A program made the position numbers and the translations under genes. The notes beneath the pieces are model-generated. The model had not been told where the DNA came from. It saw only the letters and a program-made list of their open reading frames with translations, and did no database searches. From Pigmentiphaga kullae (lineage in GTDB: Bacteria > Pseudomonadota > Gammaproteobacteria > Burkholderiales > Burkholderiaceae_B), in NCBI RefSeq assembly GCF_004216695.1, contig NZ_SGXC01000001.1, positions 744,001 through 808,000 on the forward strand: DNA of 64,000 nucleotides. The letters are read 5' to 3'. Positions within the stretch are counted from its first letter, which is position 1, and each line of letters starts with the position of its first letter. Shown one piece after another: positions 1 through 7,913 of the stretch.

Positions 1-1407
1 GAATGGATGCCGGGCGTCTCGGCCCGCCCCAACGTCAATCCCTCGGACACCAGCGACGTAATCGGCCTGTACGCCCAGGCCGACGCCGGGCTGGCGCACC
101 GCGCCATCGCCGCGGCGGCGCGGGCCCGGCCGGCCTGGGCCGCGTCCACGCCCCAGCAGCGCTTCGACGTGCTGGACGCGGTCGGCAACGAACTGCTGGC
201 GCGCAAGGAAGAGATCGGCCGCATGCTGTCGCGCGAGGAAGGCAAGACCCTGCCCGAGGGCATGGGCGAAGTCGCGCGCGCCGCCATGATCTTCAAGTTC
301 TTCGCCGGCGAAGCGCTGCGCACGCCCGGCGACCTGCTGCCCTCGGTGCGGCCCAACGTCGGCGTCGAAGTGTTCCGCCAGCCCGTGGGCACGGTCGGCC
401 TGATCACGCCGTGGAACTTCCCCATTGCCATCCCCGCGTGGAAGATCGCGCCGGCGCTGGCTTACGGCAACACCGTGGTCTTCAAACCCGCCGAACTGGT
501 GCCGGGTTCGGCCTGGCTGCTGGCCGAGATCCTGTCGCGCACCGCGCTGCCCAAGGGCGCGTTCAACCTCGTCATGGGCGCGGGCTCGGCCGTGGGCCAG
601 GCATTCGTCGACTCCCCCGAGGTGCAGGCCATCAGCTTCACCGGATCGGTGGCCACCGGCCGCCGCATCATCGCCGGGGCCGCCGCGCGCGGCGCCAAGG
701 TGCAATGCGAGATGGGCGGCAAGAACCCGCTGGTGGTGCTGGACGACGCCAACCTGGAGCAGGCCGTGGAAACCGCGGTGCAGGGTTCGTACTTTTCCAC
801 CGGCCAGCGCTGCACGGCGTCGAGCAAGCTGATCGTGACCGAGAACATCCATGACCGCTTCGTGAAGGCGATGCAGGCACGCATGGCCACGCTGAACGTC
901 GGCCACGCGTTGCGGGCCGGCGTGGACATCGGCCCGGTCGTGGACGAGCGCCAGTTGGCGCAGAACCTGTCCTACCTGGACATCGCCCGGCGCGAGGGAG
1001 CGCAGGCCATCACCGGCGGCGAAACGCTGGAGCGCGACACCACGGGCTATTTCCAAGCGCCCGCGCTGGTGGCCGGCACCGAGCCCGGCATGCGCATCAA
1101 CCGCGAGGAAGTCTTCGGCCCCGTTGCCAGCGTGCTGCGCGCCCGCGATTACGACGAGGCCCTGCACCTGGCCAACGACACCGAGTTCGGACTGGCCTCG
1201 GGCATCTGCACGACCTCGTTGAAGTACGCCGCGCATTTCCGGCAGCACGCCCAGGCGGGCATGGTGATGGTGAACCTGCCCACGGCCGGCGTCGACTATC
1301 ACGTGCCCTTCGGGGGGACCAAGGCTTCGTCCTACGGCCCGCGCGAGCAGGGCCGCCATGCGGCCGAGTTCTACACCACGGTCAAGACCGCCTACATCGC
1401 AAGCTGA
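1..1407 (+). CDS. NAD(P)-dependent aldehyde dehydrogenase, 5' truncated by window edge
   Basis: Oxidises an aldehyde to the acid in the cytoplasm. The frame is open to the first base; the codons before the ATG at 7 read Glu-Trp, giving E-W-M-P-G, a usual N-terminal motif of the superfamily, so the true start probably lies outside the window. Counting from the ATG at 7, the catalytic Cys is residue 269 (GQRCTASS) and the general-base Glu is residue 235 (CEMGGKNP); the cofactor-site motif TPWNFPIAIPAWK is present. The wording around ITPWNFPIAIPAWK and KPAELVPGSAW resembles alpha-ketoglutarate semialdehyde dehydrogenases, so that substrate is my best guess, not proven. It is followed after 20 bases by a Bug receptor and a sulfatase on the same strand, suggesting one operon. 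Confidence 0.9.
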   Translation, partial: EWMPGVSARPNVNPSDTSDVIGLYAQADAGLAHRAIAAAARARPAWAASTPQQRFDVLDAVGNELLARKEEIGRMLSREEGKTLPEGMGEVARAAMIFKFFAGEALRTPGDLLPSVRPNVGVEVFRQPVGTVGLITPWNFPIAIPAWKIAPALAYGNTVVFKPAELVPGSAWLLAEILSRTALPKGAFNLVMGAGSAVGQAFVDSPEVQAISFTGSVATGRRIIAGAAARGAKVQCEMGGKNPLVVLDDANLEQAVETAVQGSYFSTGQRCTASSKLIVTENIHDRFVKAMQARMATLNVGHALRAGVDIGPVVDERQLAQNLSYLDIARREGAQAITGGETLERDTTGYFQAPALVAGTEPGMRINREEVFGPVASVLRARDYDEALHLANDTEFGLASGICTTSLKYAAHFRQHAQAGMVMVNLPTAGVDYHVPFGGTKASSYGPREQGRHAAEFYTTVKTAYIAS

Positions 1408-1427
1408 AAACCATCCAGGAGACAAAC

Positions 1428-2408
1428 ATGCACTTCCCCACCCGCCACAGGCTGGCCCTGGCCGCCGCCTGCACGCTGCTAGCCGCGCCCGCCGTCCAGG
1501 CCCAGGGCAACTTTCCCAGCCAGCCGGTCAGGATCATCGTCGGCTCGGAGGCCGGCAGCGCGCCCGACGTGCTGGCCCGCGTGCTGGGCAAGGAACTGTC
1601 CGCGGGACTGGGGCAGGCCATCATCGTCGAGAACCGCGCCGGCGCCACCGGCACCATAGGCGCCAATGCGGTGGCCTCGGCCGCGCCCGACGGCTACACG
1701 CTGCTGATGGGCACGGTGTCCAACATCGCGCTGGCCCCATCCTTCTACCCCATCAAGTACAAGCCCACCGAAAGCTTCACCCCCATCAGCATGGTCGCCT
1801 CGGTGCCGCTGGTGCTGGTGGCGTCCCCCGCCACCGGCATCGCCAGCGTCGAACAGTTGCGCGCCAAGCTGAAACAGGCTGCCAAGGGTTCGTACAGCTA
1901 TTCGTCGCCCGGCGTGGGCGGCCCCCAGCACCTGGCCGGCGTGCTGCTGGGCAAGCAGATGGGCACGGAACTGCTGCATGTTCCCTACAAGAGCGGCGGC
2001 GCGGCGCTGACCGCGGTGGCGGGCGGCGAGACCCAGATCGGCTTCGCCGGCATCGCCGCCGCCATCGGCCTGGTGCAGGCCAAGCGCGTGACACCGCTGT
2101 TCGTGACCGCCGGCCAGCGTTTCCCGCAATTCCCCAACGTGCCGTCGGCGCCGGAAGCCGGGCTGCCCGAGCTGGACGTGGACAACTGGCACGCGCTGTT
2201 CGCGCCGGCCGGCCTGCCCGCGCCGGTGCGCGCCACGCTGGAGGCGGCGGTGAACAAGGCCTTGCAGTCTCCCGAGGTGAAAAAGCAGTTCGAATCGCTG
2301 GGCGCCGCGCCCACGGGCAGCACCGGCAAGGAACTGGCCGAAAAAGTCACCGCGGAAACCGCGCGCTGGACGAAAATCGTCGACGACAACGGCATCAAGG
2401 CACAGTAG
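1428..2408 (+). CDS. Bug-family periplasmic solute receptor
   Basis: 326-residue extracytoplasmic binding protein of the Bug/TctC family, which captures small carboxylates or aromatic acids in the periplasm. A signal peptide with a Leu/Ala-rich core ends at about residue 25 (AVQA). The mature protein begins with the usual FPSQPVRIIVG stretch, then the ENRAGATGTIG and PDGYTLLMG motifs and the VPYKSGG segment typical of the family. An AGGAG ribosome site lies 7 bases before the ATG. No TctA/TctB membrane genes are nearby, so it is an orphan receptor that must borrow a permease or act as a sensor. It sits between an aldehyde dehydrogenase and a sulfatase whose start codon directly abuts its stop. 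Confidence 0.93.
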   Translation: MHFPTRHRLALAAACTLLAAPAVQAQGNFPSQPVRIIVGSEAGSAPDVLARVLGKELSAGLGQAIIVENRAGATGTIGANAVASAAPDGYTLLMGTVSNIALAPSFYPIKYKPTESFTPISMVASVPLVLVASPATGIASVEQLRAKLKQAAKGSYSYSSPGVGGPQHLAGVLLGKQMGTELLHVPYKSGGAALTAVAGGETQIGFAGIAAAIGLVQAKRVTPLFVTAGQRFPQFPNVPSAPEAGLPELDVDNWHALFAPAGLPAPVRATLEAAVNKALQSPEVKKQFESLGAAPTGSTGKELAEKVTAETARWTKIVDDNGIKAQ

Positions 2409-3857
2409 ATGAAACCCTCCAACCTGCTGATCATCATGGACGACGAGCACAACAAGAAGGTGCTCGGCTACAACGGCCATCCCATGGTCCGCACTCCCAA
2501 CCTGGACCGGCTGGCGGCGCGCAGCACCTCGTTCGAGGCCGCCTATTCCAGCTCGCCCATCTGCGTGCCGGCGCGGGCCGCCTTCGCCACCGGCCGCCAC
2601 GTGCACGAGACGGGCTACTGGGACAACGCCATCGCCTACGACGGCCGCGTCCCGAGCTGGGCCCACGCGCTGCGCGACGCCGGCCGGCTGGCGGTGTCCA
2701 TCGGCAAGCTGCACTATACCGGCGACGACATCGACGGCGGCTTCACCGAGCAGATCATCCCCATGCACATCGAGGCCGGGGTGGGCGACCTGTACGGTCT
2801 GATACGCGACCCGCTGCCCATCCGCCACCAGTCGGCCGACCTGGCCAAGAGCATCGGGCCCGGCGAAAGCAGCTATACCCGCTACGACCGCGACATCACC
2901 GACAAGACGGTCGAGTGGCTGCAGGCGCGCGGCCGGCAGCGCCAGGACCAGCCGTGGGTGCTGTTCACCTCCTACATCGCGCCCCATTCGCCGCTGATCG
3001 CGCCGCCCGAGTTCTACGCGATGTACGACCCCCAGGCCATCCCGCTGCCCAAGCGCGCATCGGGCCCGCTGCATCCCTGGATACAGGCCTGGAACGACTG
3101 CTATCGCTTCGACTCGCATTTCGAAAGCGACGAGCAGCGGCGCATCGCCATCGCCTCGTACTTCGGACTGTGCTCGTTCCTGGACCACAACGTCGGACGC
3201 ATCCTGCACGCGCTGGAGACCAGCGGACTGGCCGCCGACACCCGCGTCATCTTCCTGTCCGACCACGGCGACAACCTGGGCTCGCGGTCGCTGTGGGGCA
3301 AGTCGACCATGTACGAGGAATCCGCCGGCATCCCCATGCTGGCCAGCGGCCCCGGCTTCGAGGCCGGCCGCAAGGTGCGCACGCCGGTCTCGCACGTGGA
3401 CATGTATCCCACCGTCATGCAGGCGGCCGGACTGGCCTGCCCCGCGGGGCTGCCCGGCAAGTCCCTGCTGGAGATCGCCGCCGGGCCGGACGACGCCCAC
3501 CGCACCATCCTGAGCGAATACCACGCGGCCGGTTCGGTCAGCGCCGCCTACATGCTGCGCCGTGGCCACCACAAGTACATCCACTACACCGGCTACGCGC
3601 CCGAGCTGTTCGACCTGGAACAGGACCCCGAGGAATTGCACGACCTGGCGGGCAAGCCCGAAAGCGCGCCGCTGCTGGCCGGGTTCGAGACGCACCTGCG
3701 CGGCCTGCTCGACCCCGAGGCCGTGGACCGGCGTGCCAAGCGGGACCAGGCAGCGCTGATCGTCCAGCACGGCGGCGCCGAGCGCATCCTGAAGCGGGGC
3801 GGCAGCAGCTACACCCCCATCCCGGGCGAAGAGGTCAAGCTGCTCAATGAACAATGA
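2409..3857 (+). CDS. Sulfatase (formylglycine-dependent sulfohydrolase family)
   Basis: 482 residues, alkaline-phosphatase superfamily. It hydrolyses a sulfate (possibly phosphate or phosphonate) ester using a formylglycine made from Cys52 in the motif C-V-P-A-R followed by AAFATGR. Metal ligands are visible as the N-terminal MDDEHN pair and the C-terminal SDHGDN. No signal peptide is seen, so it is predicted cytoplasmic. It starts on the base after the Bug receptor stop (TAG-ATG) and overlaps the following b561 gene by 11 bases, so the three are probably translated together. First of four sulfatases in the window, each beside a Bug receptor. Whether it is an aryl- or alkyl-sulfatase cannot be told by eye. 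Confidence 0.88.
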   Translation: MKPSNLLIIMDDEHNKKVLGYNGHPMVRTPNLDRLAARSTSFEAAYSSSPICVPARAAFATGRHVHETGYWDNAIAYDGRVPSWAHALRDAGRLAVSIGKLHYTGDDIDGGFTEQIIPMHIEAGVGDLYGLIRDPLPIRHQSADLAKSIGPGESSYTRYDRDITDKTVEWLQARGRQRQDQPWVLFTSYIAPHSPLIAPPEFYAMYDPQAIPLPKRASGPLHPWIQAWNDCYRFDSHFESDEQRRIAIASYFGLCSFLDHNVGRILHALETSGLAADTRVIFLSDHGDNLGSRSLWGKSTMYEESAGIPMLASGPGFEAGRKVRTPVSHVDMYPTVMQAAGLACPAGLPGKSLLEIAAGPDDAHRTILSEYHAAGSVSAAYMLRRGHHKYIHYTGYAPELFDLEQDPEELHDLAGKPESAPLLAGFETHLRGLLDPEAVDRRAKRDQAALIVQHGGAERILKRGGSSYTPIPGEEVKLLNEQ

Positions 3858-4704
3858 CCCGCTCGGACGCGGCCCGCTGCGACCCGCTCCCGGCGTGCTG
3901 GCCGGGGCCGGCGCGGCGGCCCTGGTCGCACTGGTGGCGCTGGCCGTGCTGGCCTGGGTGGCCGGCTCCGACCCGCTGGCGTGGCTGCAACAGCCAATGG
4001 TAGACGGCCGGCCGCATCGCATCGACATGATCCAGGCCTGGCATGCCCGCGCGATGGTGCTGGCCTGGGCGGTCATGATCCCGCTGGGCATCCTGGCCGC
4101 GCGCTTCTTCAAGGTCACGCCGCGGCAGGCGTGGCCGGCGGCGCTGGACAACAAGTGGTGGTGGCATGCGCATCTCGCGCTCCAGATCGGCGGCGTGCTG
4201 CTGACCGCGGCTGCGGTGACGCTGGTCTGGCAGGTGTCGGGGTCGGACGAAGCACTGGCCCGCCTGCACCGCGTCTCGGCCTGGGCCACCTGCGCGCTGG
4301 CCGCCCTCCAGGTGCTGGGCGGCGTGCTGCGCGGCTCGAAGGGAAGTCCGGACGAACCGGGCGACCATTACGACATGACCGGCCGGCGCGTCGTGTTCGA
4401 AGCGGCGCACAAGCTGGCGGGCTATCTGGCGCTGGCCGTGGCGGCCGTGGCGATCGCCACCGGGCTGCTGCACGTCAACGCGCCGCGCTGGATGCCGGTG
4501 CTGATCGGCGCCTGGAGCCTGGCCTGGGCCGGCGCGTTCGCGTGGCTGCAATGCCGGGGCTGGTGCATCGATACCTACCAGGCGATCTGGGGCGCCGACC
4601 CGCGCCACCCCGGCAATCGCCGGCCGCCGGTCGGCCCGGGCATACGGCAACTGCGCGGCTCCGCCCATCGCGCGTGTCGGGGCGGGACGCCGCCGGCCGT
4701 CTAG
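3847..4704 (+). CDS. Cytochrome b561-type membrane protein
   Basis: 285 residues with about six hydrophobic helices: one near the N-terminus (residues 18-41) and a block at about 60-235. Helix-associated histidines are seen in MIQAWHARAM, WWWHAHLAL, ARLHRVSAW and EAAHKLAGY, the pattern of the eukaryotic-like b561/ferric-reductase transmembrane domain that carries two b haems and moves electrons across the inner membrane. Assignment is by pattern only. The start lies inside the sulfatase gene (11-base overlap), which implies co-translation. Its stop shares the palindromic CTAG with the stop of the converging dioxygenase gene. A link between sulfatase activity and this redox protein is not obvious. 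Confidence 0.72.
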   Translation: MNNDPLGRGPLRPAPGVLAGAGAAALVALVALAVLAWVAGSDPLAWLQQPMVDGRPHRIDMIQAWHARAMVLAWAVMIPLGILAARFFKVTPRQAWPAALDNKWWWHAHLALQIGGVLLTAAAVTLVWQVSGSDEALARLHRVSAWATCALAALQVLGGVLRGSKGSPDEPGDHYDMTGRRVVFEAAHKLAGYLALAVAAVAIATGLLHVNAPRWMPVLIGAWSLAWAGAFAWLQCRGWCIDTYQAIWGADPRHPGNRRPPVGPGIRQLRGSAHRACRGGTPPAV

Positions 4705-5645
4705 GCCGTACCCAGCGCGTCTTCCAGCATCGCCAGATCGGCCGCCCCGCCCTGCGCGAACGCCACCAGGAAGCCATCGGGATCGACGGCCGTCAGGCGC
4801 CGCGCCGCCGGGGCGCCCACCAGGCATCCCAGCGACCGGAGCCGACCGGCGGCCGCGTCCAGGTCCGCGCCGCCGGCCACGTCGAAGCCGTAGTGGTGCA
4901 TGCCGGCCACCTCGCCCTGGATGATCGCCAGTTGATAGGCGGTCGGATGCCCCGAGGCGCGCAGCAGGATGCCGCCCTGGGTGCGCGCCACCGTCTCCAG
5001 CCCCGCCACCTCGGTATAAAAGGCCGCCATGGGCGCCAGCGACGTCGTCGTCAGCACCACGTGCGACAGCCGCAGGGGCTGCATGACCGCGCCGGGCACC
5101 GGCCGGCGGTCGGGCTCGGCGTTCCAGCGCCGGTCGGTCGCGGGTGCCTCGCCTCCCGGCTTCCAGGTCGAGGTGATCAATGCCACGTCGCCATGCAGGA
5201 CGGCACGCCAATCCTTGATGGTGTCGGCGTAGAACTCGTTGGTGTTGCCGTCGGGATCCTTCAGGTAGACGCTGTGGGCGATCTGGTGGTCGAGCGTGCG
5301 CGGCACCGCAATGCCGGCGGCGCGCGCGCGTTCGTAGGCGCGTACCAGCTCGGCCTCGGTGTCCATCTCCCAGGCGATGTGGTTCAGGTTGACCGCCCGC
5401 GCCGCCCCCCTGGCGATCTGCGTGTGGCCGTCGCGGCCCTGGCGCGCCTCGCTCGTGCGCTCCATCATGCCCACGTCGTGGGGCGTATGGCCGGTGCCCA
5501 TGAAGGCGGCGCGCAGGCCGCTTTCGGTGAACTCCAGGTTCAGGCCGCAAACGTCGCGGTAGAAGTCGATGGACCGCTGCAGATCGGCCACGACGAGGTT
5601 CACGTGCCCCAGCCGGCGGGGTTGGAAGATGGCTCCCTGGTTCAT
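4701..5645 (-). CDS. Tandem-VOC extradiol-type ring-cleavage dioxygenase
   Basis: 314 residues made of two vicinal-oxygen-chelate domains. In the first domain His14 (GHVNLVV), His89 (NHIAW) and Glu137 (NEFY) form a complete 2-His-1-Glu Fe(II) set. In the second domain (His195, His250/251) the Glu position is occupied by Val within DPDGFLVAF. I infer oxidative ring cleavage of a catecholic substrate because the neighbours are an aromatic FAD monooxygenase, an aromatic-acid-like carrier and a hydrolase; other VOC chemistry is possible. The start ATG at 5645 overlaps the hydrolase stop as ATGA, so the two are coupled. Two-domain extradiol enzymes usually keep the metal in the C-terminal half, so the N-terminal location is unusual. 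Confidence 0.82.
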   Translation of the reverse strand: MNQGAIFQPRRLGHVNLVVADLQRSIDFYRDVCGLNLEFTESGLRAAFMGTGHTPHDVGMMERTSEARQGRDGHTQIARGAARAVNLNHIAWEMDTEAELVRAYERARAAGIAVPRTLDHQIAHSVYLKDPDGNTNEFYADTIKDWRAVLHGDVALITSTWKPGGEAPATDRRWNAEPDRRPVPGAVMQPLRLSHVVLTTTSLAPMAAFYTEVAGLETVARTQGGILLRASGHPTAYQLAIIQGEVAGMHHYGFDVAGGADLDAAAGRLRSLGCLVGAPAARRLTAVDPDGFLVAFAQGGAADLAMLEDALGTA

Positions 5646-6514
5646 TGTGGTTTTCCTGTGGTGAGGGTCGAAAGCAGGCGGCCGGCCGCGCGCGGCCACT
5701 CGCCGGCGGGATCGGCGCACGCTTCGTGCGAGGTGAAATGGTCGCCGGGCAGCTCCTGCCAGCTCACGCGGGCGCCGGGCTGTTCGGCCAGGACGCGGAC
5801 GAAAACCCTGTTCTGTTCGCGGGTACGGGGAAAATCGTGTTCGCCCCAGGCCACATGGAAGGGCACGGTATTGCCGGCGGCGTGCCGCGCCGGACTCCAG
5901 TCATCCAGGTCGCCGCCCAGCGCGGCCTGCATCCTGCGGTCCGCCTCGGTGGCGGGCCGTTGCAGGAAATCCAGGTCCAGCGGCGCGCTGGACGGCAGGC
6001 AGGCCTTGATCACATCGCCCGGCAGCCCCGCGTCGCGGCACAGGTCCGGGCGCAGGGCCAGCACCGCGGCAAGATGGCCGCCCGCCGAATGTCCGCCCAC
6101 CGCGATCCGGCCGGGGTCGCCGCCCAGCGCGGCGCAATGCCGGTGGACCCAGCGCAGCGCGGCCACGCAGTCGTCCACGATCTGCCCCATGCGCACGGAC
6201 GGCGCCAGCCGGTACGAGGCGGAGACGAACACGGCCGGCATGGCAAGTACCGGCGGCGCCAGATAGCCCATCCATTCCTTGTAGCCGTTCATCCAGGCCC
6301 CGCCGTGGAAGTACAGCAGCACCGGCAGCGGGCCGCGCGGCGCAGCGGGCAGGTAGGCGTCGACTTTCTGCCAGTAGTCGCCGCCGTAAGGCTGGTCGGC
6401 CAGGACGCGGCACCGGCCCATGACATCAGCGGCCGCGGCCAGCGCGCGGCGGGCATAGTCGGCCGCGCCGGGGTGCAGCAGGGGAGGGAGTGCCGGCAGG
6501 TCGTCGAGCGCCAT
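5642..6514 (-). CDS. Alpha/beta hydrolase (hormone-sensitive-lipase/esterase-like)
   Basis: 290 residues. The oxyanion motif is HGGAW and the nucleophile elbow is GHSAGG; the acid and His lie in AWGEHD and GDHFTSHE. Members are esterases, formamidases or C-C hydrolases; beside a ring-cleavage dioxygenase it may process the ring-fission product or an ester precursor. I chose the ATG at 6514 (MALDDLPAL) because a GGAG site precedes it by about 6 bases; an upstream ATG at 6571 would add 19 residues and run into the promoter region. It is the first gene of a two-gene operon reading away from the AT-rich divergent promoter. Confidence 0.85.
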   Translation of the reverse strand: MALDDLPALPPLLHPGAADYARRALAAAADVMGRCRVLADQPYGGDYWQKVDAYLPAAPRGPLPVLLYFHGGAWMNGYKEWMGYLAPPVLAMPAVFVSASYRLAPSVRMGQIVDDCVAALRWVHRHCAALGGDPGRIAVGGHSAGGHLAAVLALRPDLCRDAGLPGDVIKACLPSSAPLDLDFLQRPATEADRRMQAALGGDLDDWSPARHAAGNTVPFHVAWGEHDFPRTREQNRVFVRVLAEQPGARVSWQELPGDHFTSHEACADPAGEWPRAAGRLLSTLTTGKPQ

Positions 6515-6582
6515 GGATGCTCCGAAAGAGGCGGTCCGTTGCGGGCCGCGATGGGGGACAAGGTAGCGCACGCACCAAATAC

Positions 6583-6670
6583 ATGCAACTACATTTGAAT
6601 TTGAATTCGCTATTAATTAGTCATTAATTGGTGTTTTTCCTAGTCCCAATTTATTTAAATGTAATTGCAT
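6583..6670. promoter_or_regulatory. Divergent promoter region with an 18-bp inverted repeat
   Basis: The space 6515-6734 between the two divergent operons is strikingly AT-rich. An imperfect inverted repeat lies at 6583-6600 (ATGCAACTACATTTGAAT) and 6653-6670 (its reverse complement, 16 of 18 matching), with 52 bases between the arms. Between them are two ATTAATT elements (around 6612 and 6623). I infer binding sites of a regulator controlling both promoters; the MarR protein encoded at 9324-9818 is the nearest candidate. Confidence 0.5.
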
Positions 6671-6734
6671 ATATAAAACAAAGAGTCTAACTTAGCCGTC
6701 ATGGCGAGAACCGCTCGCCCCCAGGAGTCAGCAG

Positions 6735-7853
6735 ATGGCAAGGCGTCACGCAGAAATCTCCGGAGCCGGATTCGCGGGCCTGACCGCGGCGGCCGCGCTG
6801 GCACAGCGCGGCTGGTCGGTCCGCGTGCATGAACGGGCGGGCAGCCTGCGCACCGCCGGCGCCGGCATCTTCATCTTCGAGAACGGCCTGAAGGTGCTGC
6901 GCGCCATCGGCGCCTACGACGAAGCGGTGGCGGGCGGCCACCAGGCCCCGGCGCGCGAGACCCGCGACGCCCAGGGCAGGCTGCTGGCCCGCCTGAACAC
7001 CAGCCAGGACGGCCGGGTCTACACCGTGGTCCGGCAGCAGTTGCTGGAAGCGGTGGCCCAGGCGGCGCGGCGGGCCGGGGCCGAGATCGTCATGAATTCC
7101 GAGGTGGTGTCGGCCACGCCGCGCGGCGAACTGACACTGGCCGGCGGCGAACGCGCCACCGCCGACCTGGTCATCGCCGCCGACGGCGTGAACTCGCGCA
7201 TCCGCGATGCGCTGGGCCTCTTGAAATCGCGCGTCGCCATGGGCGACGGCGCCATCCGCGTGCTGATGCCACGCCACGGCGACGCCGTCGACTCCGCCGA
7301 CGAGATCGTCGAGCACTGGTCCGGCAAGCGCCGGCTGCTGTACGTGCCCTGCGGCAAGCCATGGCTGTATCTGGCGCTGACGACGCTGCTGGACGACAGC
7401 GCCGGCCATGCCCTGCCGCTGGATGCGCGCGCCTGGGGTGCCTCGTTCCCGCACCTGCGGCCGCTGCTCGAACGCATCGGCACGCTGGGGCGCTGGGATC
7501 CGTTCGAGACCATCCACCTGCGCACGTGGTCGTCGGGCCGGGTGGCGGTGGTGGGCGATGCCGCCCATGCCCAGGCCCCCAATCTGGGCCAGGGCGGCGG
7601 GTGCGCGATGATGAACGCGCTGGGCCTGGCGGTCGCGGTGGACCAGGACCCCGACCTGGGCAGCGCGCTGCGGCGCTGGGAGGCACGCGAACGGCCGCTG
7701 ACCGAACACACGCAGCGTGTCTCGCGCTTCTACGGCGCCGTGGGCCGGTGGCCGGAACGGCTGCGGTCCTTCACGTTCAACCTGGCCGGCCGTTCGCACT
7801 GGCTGCTCGAGCAGCGCATGCGCACCGCCCACCATTCCCCCACCGGGACCTGA
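6735..7853 (+). CDS. FAD-dependent aromatic monooxygenase
   Basis: 372 residues, group A flavoprotein hydroxylase. The dinucleotide motif GAGFAG is at residues 10-15, the DG motif is in IAADGVNSRIR, and the FAD-ribityl GD motif is GDAAHAQAPNLGQG. Such enzymes (salicylate, 4-hydroxybenzoate and 6-hydroxynicotinate hydroxylases) add OH to a phenolic ring at the expense of NAD(P)H. An AGGAG site lies about 10 bases before the ATG. With the MFS carrier downstream and the dioxygenase/hydrolase pair divergent, a small route is suggested: import, ring hydroxylation, ring cleavage, hydrolysis. The exact substrate is not recognisable. Confidence 0.88.
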   Translation: MARRHAEISGAGFAGLTAAAALAQRGWSVRVHERAGSLRTAGAGIFIFENGLKVLRAIGAYDEAVAGGHQAPARETRDAQGRLLARLNTSQDGRVYTVVRQQLLEAVAQAARRAGAEIVMNSEVVSATPRGELTLAGGERATADLVIAADGVNSRIRDALGLLKSRVAMGDGAIRVLMPRHGDAVDSADEIVEHWSGKRRLLYVPCGKPWLYLALTTLLDDSAGHALPLDARAWGASFPHLRPLLERIGTLGRWDPFETIHLRTWSSGRVAVVGDAAHAQAPNLGQGGGCAMMNALGLAVAVDQDPDLGSALRRWEARERPLTEHTQRVSRFYGAVGRWPERLRSFTFNLAGRSHWLLEQRMRTAHHSPTGT

Positions 7854-7913
7854 AGCACGGCCCCGCGCCGCCCGCCCTCCCACCGTTCACGATCAACCCG
7901 ACAGGGGATACGC

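Noticed and set aside
1479-4289. Long open frame on the minus strand opposite the Bug and sulfatase genes
   Set aside because: An artefact of high GC: it is antisense to three well-supported genes and shows no domain or ribosome site.
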